Source: SXXH01 sp041165735 (lineage in GTDB: Bacteria > Planctomycetota > UBA1135 > GCA-002686595). From it: DNA of 57,632 nt. The position numbers were made by a program, and so were the translations under genes. The notes below the pieces were generated by a model, which was not told the DNA's origin, did not search any database, and was given only the letters and a program-made list of their open reading frames with translations. Positions within the stretch are counted from its first letter, which is position 1, and each line of letters starts with the position of its first letter. Of this stretch, positions 53,401 to 57,632 are shown piece by piece. The stretch is from the NCBI GenBank assembly GCA_046341775.1, contig JBKDQQ010000140.1:1-57632 (forward strand), written 5' to 3'.

Positions 53401-53817
53401 GTCACCCGCATCAGCCGCATGTACTCGCACTGGTTCGACACGACCATCACCGGCACCGCGATCAGCTACGACCAGCCGATCGTCGAGCCGGCGCCGAACC
53501 TGCAGCCGACCGGCACCTCGCTGGCCTTGGCCTACCGCGGCGCCACGCAAGTCGCGACCTTGGCGCACCGCACGAACGCCGAGGACCTCGACCAGTATGG
53601 TGATCGTCGTCCCGACGCGACCACGAACCCGGGCACGCCGCCCGTGTTCCTCAACAACGACCGCACCTGGAAGTCCAGCCTGACGGCGTTGTCGAACAAC
53701 ACGACGACCTCCACGCCCGGCGCGCGCTACTTCCAAGTGCGCGTCACGTTCACTTCGAACGCGGAGACCTCGTTGTCGCCCGAGATCAATTCGCTGGGCT
53801 TCTCCTGGCAGGAATGA
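50500..53817 (+). CDS. large Ig-like lipoprotein
   Basis: A surface protein of 1105 residues from the ATG at 50500; longer in-frame starts give Arg/Pro-rich nonsense. The N-terminus is basic, then hydrophobic (LLTAGLLALVAG) and ends FSGC, a lipobox-like site with C34 as the modified residue (Phe at -3 is unusual). At least two segments look like bacterial Ig-like (Big_5) repeats: 'VPRNAAIVLEFDDLIDTASITAQNVRVYTG' and TDTRVTISFSEPMDPTSLSAF. The rest is beta-rich with no catalytic motif seen. Codon use matches the neighbours. Likely an outer-membrane or cell-surface protein; its function is unknown. Confidence 0.8.
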   Translation: MTQVAAAALSRRPNACRSLLTAGLLALVAGFSGCTSDVLPGANTTPGAVVVVPEGSVNTNGSTFFIGAPNNGGQRPELRLQRVYWGRMVDVEDQTGARVSRDFVVGEDIVTSADYTVRRNPVTDRVTVRILRLAGTPEFAAIFKGLDDNLILIEDKSLDQTLETPPYPVVPRNAAIVLEFDDLIDTASITAQNVRVYTGYPPLTPFEARIVPDYGHGDVVGGNFHSTRVIIDSTVSEAESATGAGGPLTINALGFPASVETTQPNLSFRVPSIVDQSLLQFTRLQNLAGRPISTNSSGSTAQPIGGLSSASDSDVVRAMRSGGPTAVTQDVNNGYLVDPFSPSILGQQAVSITNVTPVSGGLYRANLGFATPGCASELRVGDVLEQSTANLSVFAEVVCQPGSNCSNGVATGLPVGGVVEGVYLRIVEPAVGGQLAAGQGKLSVRYSPTIHIGRQACFLRFTSVATPPATDVGTDTRVTISFSEPMDPTSLSAFDTFTLMGPFSGATTSPQEPGANGAPPTAYPRPDQLVVGSMQASTDLREFTFVPSKRLRHLTNTAERYYAQIGRDTSADPDGTDDRLPTDLSGNPIESDLPSVLFRIAQSQTPVLSKGFVLRFESLDEVRNDMFQVGATQPYNGASDLQEWRGQFLIDPDRGVFKPRPIQHFPVIQDRIWPVTSLHQPFAAGVQTPLSKLGSHLQAIWRYCDVGFSLLDESTMNLDVEGMAWAPVGGSVQPDNFARFRIFLSHSNRLPDESLDPALLPLFPNSGLTATYAQNVLDSVNDAPREVHPGANGIAGYSVAPIKVFQTSYGRFMMPWPLNEDIPVARYSYYTWRDTSLQAKGALPDSPGAELNIVNTVSAPAPPAARTDPPNNARSIALPIMMEFRCYPDDEAAGINAFDISLATASSARPNWRAFSTGGFNQSGNPVFRDPDNDPVALGGFNPNSVPTPGAPTLNSDNSLYIGQLDVVTRISRMYSHWFDTTITGTAISYDQPIVEPAPNLQPTGTSLALAYRGATQVATLAHRTNAEDLDQYGDRRPDATTNPGTPPVFLNNDRTWKSSLTALSNNTTTSTPGARYFQVRVTFTSNAETSLSPEINSLGFSWQE

Positions 53818-53822
53818 CGCTC

Positions 53823-53873
53823 GAAGGCCACACGCCGCGGCGCGCCCCAGGGCGAGCCGCGGCGGCGGCCTTC
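53823..53873 (+). terminator. long stem between the two lipoprotein genes
   Basis: GAAGGCC (53823-53829) pairs with GGCCTTC (53867-53873), and inside it GCCGCGGC occurs twice (53834-53841, 53856-53863), itself self-complementary. The structure starts 5 bp after the stop codon. There is no T run. Confidence 0.4.
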
Positions 53874-53976
53874 ACCTGGCGTTCCGCTCCAGTCGCCCGC
53901 GGCTCGGCCAAGCAGTCCAACGAGCCGTACCCCCCCCGACCAACACCGGCCTCATCCACCGCCCGCGTCCATCACA

Positions 53977-56900
53977 ATGACCAAGCACCAACTCCGCTTG
54001 ACGCCGACCCGCACCCAGTTGGGCACCATGGCGTTCGCCGCCGCCCTTGGAGCCTGCCTCGGAGCATGCTCGGGTGGTTCGTCCAGCTCCGGTTCGTCCG
54101 GCGGCGCCACGGGAACCCTGTCGATCACCGACATCTCCGTCACGCCGAATTCGCAGTGGCAGATCAACCGTCCGATCGCCGTCACCTTCAACGGCGAGAT
54201 CGACTTCGCCACGGTCAGCCTCAACACCCTGCAGGTGTTCGAACAAGGTGGCGTGCCTGTCGTCGGCGAGTTCTCCTTCGCCCAGGATGCGCAGGGCAAC
54301 CAACTGCGCAACGTGGTGCAGTTCCAACCGCGCTGCCCGCAGAATGCCGACCTGTCCGACTCCGGCTTCCTGCCCGGCGGGCGCCAATACACCGTCAACG
54401 TGGTGGGTTCGCCCAGTGGTTCGGGCGTGACCATCAGGAGCGCCAGCGGCGCTCCGGTGCGCTCGGGCCGCACGGTCAACTTCTTCACGCCGAACTCCAG
54501 CGATCTCGGCGTGCTGTTCCTCGATCAGCGCCCCGGTGCGCCGGCGAGCGCGGTGGTGCGCGCCGATGCCCAAGACGTGCGCGTCGACTCCACCGACCTG
54601 CAAAATGGCGCGGAAACGCTGTACTTCGAGAGCTCCGCGGCGAGCGACGCCGACTCCACCGGCGCCGTGCTGCCGCTCGAAGCGGGATCGGACACCGTCC
54701 GCCGGCGCGCCAAGCTGAACCTGTACAGCAATGAATCGACGCGCGTCGCGATCCTCCTCGCGCTCGACCAGGCGATCGACCCCTCCTCCACGAACATCTC
54801 CACGGATCGCCTGCGGCTGCAGTACCTCGACACCGGCACGGTGGCCTCGGGCACTTGGAAGGCCGTCGACGCCCGGGTGGAACTGCAGGGCAACTGCACC
54901 GGCACCGGTGCGTTGCTGGTGGTCAATCCTCTGGGCGTGTTGCCGCAGGGGCGCGTCGTGCGCCTCCAGATGACGGAGGAGTTCCGCGATCTGTCGGGCG
55001 AGTCCTTCCTGCTGCCGCAGACGCTGTTGTCGTTCGAAGTCGAAACGGCGAAGAATCCCGGGACCGACACGCCGGGCGACGCGGCCGACGAGTACCGCGA
55101 GGACTTCACCTTCGGGTCGACTTCGAGCCTCTCCAACTTCGACTCCAACGTGGCCAGCGACGCCGCGCCCGCCAGTTGGGGCGATGGCCAGCTCGCCGCG
55201 GGATTCGACTTCGATGGCAGCGGCGGTCCCGGTGGCGCCTTCGACTGGACCATCGTGCCGCCCACGGGCAGCACGACCGTCAACTTCGATACGAACTTCC
55301 AGCAGATCACCAACAACGACCAGACCGTCACGCAGACGGTCATCGGCGGCATCGTCGATGTGCGCGACATGGTCGTTCCCGCCAACGCCATCCTGCGCGT
55401 GATCGGCCCCAACCCGCTGATCATCCGCGCGACGCGCAACATCACCATCGCCGGTCGCATCGACATCTCCGGTTCGAGCAACCGGGGCGTGGTGACCTTC
55501 AGCTCGACGAACATCCCCGAGGAGGGGGCGTCGGGCAACGGTGGCGGCGGTCGCGGTGGTGATGGTTCGTACCTGACCACGCAAAGCACCCCCGCGGGCG
55601 AGACGGGCTACGGACCGTTCAACACGCCGGGCGGCGGCGGCACGGGCGGCGATGCGGGTTGGTCGACCACGACCACGGAGAACAACCGCCGCGGTGGCGG
55701 TGGTGGTGGCGGCGCGTTCGGCCCGGATGTGTTGCTGGCGAACGGCATTTGCCCGGACCAGACCATCATCGGCCTCGATGGCGAACCCGGCGCGGCCGGT
55801 GGACCCGCCGCGAACAGCGCCGTGCTGGGCGTCGGCACCCGCGCGCGTGGTGGCGCGCTTGGTCCGCGTCCGTTCTCGGACGCCAGCGCGACGAACAACT
55901 TCTTCGGGACCATGGTGACCGCCAGCGGCCCGCTGCGTGGCGAGCTTGGCACCGCTTGGGCCGGAGCCGGCGGCGGTGGCGGTGGCGACTCCTCCTCGGT
56001 GGGCGCCAACGGCACCTGGCCGCCGCCCTTCACGCCCACGGGCGACGAGAAGGGTTCGGGCGCCGGTGGTGGTGGTGGACAGCTGATCATCTACTGCCTC
56101 GGCGACGTCATCTTCCAAGGCAGCGGCTTGATCCAGTCGAACGGCGGCACGGGTGGCGGCGGTGAAAATACCTCCGGCATTAACCGCGTCGGTTCGGGTT
56201 CCGGTGGCGGCTCGGGCGGCCACATCATCAGCCAGGCCGCTGGCACGATCAATTTCAGCGGTCTCACCAGCAACCACGGCGGCATCCGCGCGCGCGGTGG
56301 CCAAGGTGGTGAAGGCGCGGGCGGCCTCGGTGGCGCGAACCCGTACGGCGTCGAATCCGGCGCCAACCAGGATCTGATCATCCACGGCAACGTCGAGGAG
56401 CGGCGCGCCTACGGCACGACCCCGCCCTGCGCCGTGACCGGCAACGCTTCGACCCAGTTCGGCGGCTTCTTCGACGGCGCGGGCGCCACGGCTTGCCAGT
56501 GCCTCGTCGGCACCGGCGGCGATGGCGGCCCGGGTTTGATCCAACTGCACGTCAACGCGCTGGCCGACATCATCCCGCCCACGGGTTCGGTGTCGCTGTC
56601 GCAATGCGTGCGTCCGCCGGCCGTGGGCCAGATCGTCAACGGCCTGCCCAGCAACACCCCGGCCAACTGGTCGCGCCTGTTGCCCAAGTTCGGCAAGGTT
56701 TCGAAGGCCCAGTCGAAGTGGTTCCGCCTCGGCGCGACCAGCGTGCCGGTCACGGCCGGTGCGCCCGCCGAGACGGTCGCCTTCCAATTCGGAGGCACGG
56801 ACACCGCGACGGGCAATGTGCGTCGCCAAGGCACCGGCCAGGGCGCCACGGTCCAGCCGATTGCTCCGATCCTCTCGGGCACGCTGAGCGCTCCGACGAC

Positions 56901-57447
56901 CGCGCCCTACGTCGGCAGCGACGCGCGCAGCGTGGTGGTCTCCGCCACCGCCTTCGCCGACGACATCTACGTGCGCAACCCGCAACTGCTGCGCGGCTTC
57001 GAGCTCGAGGTCGACGGCGTGTCGCATGTCGTGGCCGCGGCCACCTACGACGCCGTCGGCGGCACCGTGACCATGACCGTGGCGACGAGCGGCACGCCGC
57101 TCGCCGGCTCGGTCGCGGGTGGCGACGCCTACAACTTGCGCCAGCGCTTCTTCCGCGTCAGCACCGACGGCGTGCTCGACAGCCTGCCTGCCTCGTCGAA
57201 CATCACGATCGAGTTCCAAGCCGCCAAGGCGGACGTCTTCGGCAACCCGGACGAGACGCAGACCTCGGCCTGGGTCAAGGACGTGGCGCTGCTCAACAGC
57301 CCGACGTTCGCCGACAACGACGACCTGCGGTTCATCCGCTTCCGCGTGGCCTTCGACATCGGCGCCGACTTGGCTCCGGGCGCTCCGATCCCGGCCACGA
57401 CGCCCATCCCGGCGTTGGACTTCCTGCGCCTGCCCTACCGCTTCTGA
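53977..57447 (+). CDS. large lipoprotein with glycine-rich repeat region
   Basis: A protein of 1156 residues. The signal ends in a good lipobox, LGAC (C31), followed by a Ser/Gly linker. Ig-like segments come first ('SQWQINRPIAVTFNGEIDFATVSLNTLQVF'; 'ILLALDQAIDPSSTNISTDRLRLQYL'). From about residue 480 a solenoid-like part begins with ILRVIGPNPLIIRATRNITI and AGRIDISGSSN. It continues (about 518-790) with Gly-rich stretches (GGGGRGGDG, GGGGGGGAFGP, GSGSGGGSGGH) alternating with short beta strands (GTINFSG, DVIFQGSGLIQSNGG), as in predicted right-handed beta-helix surface proteins. The C-terminal 350 residues are beta-rich and end in YRF. It may be a paralogue of the gene before it. Function unknown; adhesion or envelope structure is a guess. 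Confidence 0.8.
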   Translation: MTKHQLRLTPTRTQLGTMAFAAALGACLGACSGGSSSSGSSGGATGTLSITDISVTPNSQWQINRPIAVTFNGEIDFATVSLNTLQVFEQGGVPVVGEFSFAQDAQGNQLRNVVQFQPRCPQNADLSDSGFLPGGRQYTVNVVGSPSGSGVTIRSASGAPVRSGRTVNFFTPNSSDLGVLFLDQRPGAPASAVVRADAQDVRVDSTDLQNGAETLYFESSAASDADSTGAVLPLEAGSDTVRRRAKLNLYSNESTRVAILLALDQAIDPSSTNISTDRLRLQYLDTGTVASGTWKAVDARVELQGNCTGTGALLVVNPLGVLPQGRVVRLQMTEEFRDLSGESFLLPQTLLSFEVETAKNPGTDTPGDAADEYREDFTFGSTSSLSNFDSNVASDAAPASWGDGQLAAGFDFDGSGGPGGAFDWTIVPPTGSTTVNFDTNFQQITNNDQTVTQTVIGGIVDVRDMVVPANAILRVIGPNPLIIRATRNITIAGRIDISGSSNRGVVTFSSTNIPEEGASGNGGGGRGGDGSYLTTQSTPAGETGYGPFNTPGGGGTGGDAGWSTTTTENNRRGGGGGGGAFGPDVLLANGICPDQTIIGLDGEPGAAGGPAANSAVLGVGTRARGGALGPRPFSDASATNNFFGTMVTASGPLRGELGTAWAGAGGGGGGDSSSVGANGTWPPPFTPTGDEKGSGAGGGGGQLIIYCLGDVIFQGSGLIQSNGGTGGGGENTSGINRVGSGSGGGSGGHIISQAAGTINFSGLTSNHGGIRARGGQGGEGAGGLGGANPYGVESGANQDLIIHGNVEERRAYGTTPPCAVTGNASTQFGGFFDGAGATACQCLVGTGGDGGPGLIQLHVNALADIIPPTGSVSLSQCVRPPAVGQIVNGLPSNTPANWSRLLPKFGKVSKAQSKWFRLGATSVPVTAGAPAETVAFQFGGTDTATGNVRRQGTGQGATVQPIAPILSGTLSAPTTAPYVGSDARSVVVSATAFADDIYVRNPQLLRGFELEVDGVSHVVAAATYDAVGGTVTMTVATSGTPLAGSVAGGDAYNLRQRFFRVSTDGVLDSLPASSNITIEFQAAKADVFGNPDETQTSAWVKDVALLNSPTFADNDDLRFIRFRVAFDIGADLAPGAPIPATTPIPALDFLRLPYRF

Positions 57448-57469
57448 GAGCGAACGGCAACCGGCTTCG

Positions 57470-57489
57470 CCCTCGCTTGCGAGCGAGGG
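57470..57489 (+). terminator. first hairpin after the second lipoprotein gene
   Basis: CCCTCGCT-tgcg-AGCGAGGG, a perfect 8-bp stem 22 bp after the stop codon. It is not followed by T residues, so it may be a 3'-end structure preceding the real terminator. Confidence 0.45.
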
Positions 57490-57500
57490 TGACGTCCATC

Positions 57501-57534
57501 GCGACGCCCGCCCCATCGGCGGGCGTCGCGCTTT
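57501..57534 (+). terminator. intrinsic terminator
   Basis: A perfect 12-bp stem, GCGACGCCCGCC with GGCGGGCGTCGC, and loop ccatc, followed directly by gcttttc. It is the clearest Rho-independent terminator in the window and ends the lipoprotein unit. Confidence 0.8.
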
Positions 57535-57537
57535 TCT

Positions 57538-57622
57538 GCGGCATTGCCCAGCACGCGGCATTGCCCAGCACGCGGCATTGCCCAGCACGCGGCATTGCCC
57601 AGCACGCGGCATTGACCAGCGC
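57538..57622. repeat. 17-bp tandem repeat, five units
   Basis: Four perfect copies of gcggcattgcccagcac (57538-57605) and one degenerate copy (57606-57622, gcggcattgaccagcgc) directly after the terminator. The array may go on outside the window. Confidence 0.95.
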
Positions 57623-57632
57623 GCGCCGAGAC

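Noticed and set aside
50473..53736. A 1087-codon open frame antisense to the first lipoprotein
   Set aside because: Arg/Val/Asp/His-rich shadow without start signal or motif.
53872..57612. A 1246-codon open frame antisense to the second lipoprotein
   Set aside because: It mirrors the lipoprotein codons, runs into the 17-bp array and has no domain; the plus-strand frame has a signal peptide and lipobox.

Overview
This 57.6 kb window is GC-rich, gene-dense bacterial chromosome, almost all of it housekeeping genes on the + strand. The host is most likely a member of the Planctomycetota or a nearby lineage. That is inference from several clues: a short secreted protein of a type I associate with Planctomycetota (497-1072), a bacterial DUF367/Tsr3-like protein (1257-1727), very large Ig-like lipoproteins, ribosome-binding sites that are often weak, and no L30 gene in the ribosomal cluster. 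No 16S gene is present, so the placement is unproven. I saw no insertion sequence, phage, CRISPR array or recognisable defence system.

Layout. 1-3.8 kb: a 13-bp tandem array, a small exported protein with its own terminator, then a Tsr3-like rRNA/tRNA acp-transferase overlapping a divergent EF-G. 4-19.5 kb: one long S10-spc-alpha superoperon (rpsJ to rplQ) behind two promoter candidates, the second lying on a perfect 16-bp palindrome; it holds secY, adk, infA, rpmJ and rpoA but not rpmD or map. 19.8-24.2 kb (- strand): an acetylornithine-type carbamoyltransferase followed by dnaE. 24.5-28.8 kb: tRNA-Arg(ACG), tadA, two tRNA-Ser, the small SRP RNA, dnaX, ybaB and recR, a widely conserved order. 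29-32.8 kb: rpoN, truA, hpf and an HPr-like gene.

33-38.2 kb: a type IV pilus/type II secretion inner-membrane platform (pilM, pilN, a pilO-pilP fusion) and its secretin. After rng, rplU, rpmA and obgE, the machine's other parts appear at 43.7-46.3 kb: a PilT-family ATPase and a GspC-like protein with a PDZ domain. 46.3-49.6 kb: coaX, a shortened MnmE-like GTPase and pyrB fused to a PyrI-type zinc domain. 49.6-57.6 kb: two lipoproteins of about 1100 residues, the second with a glycine-rich repeat region, then a strong terminator and a 17-bp tandem array.

The most unusual points are architectural: gene fusions (PilO-PilP, PyrB-zinc domain), GTPases with altered G4 motifs (ObgE, MnmE-like), an 18-bp inverted repeat shared by rng and obgE, candidate leaderless starts at several genes, and four unrelated intergenic minisatellites. 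All calls come from reading the sequence; no database search was run.
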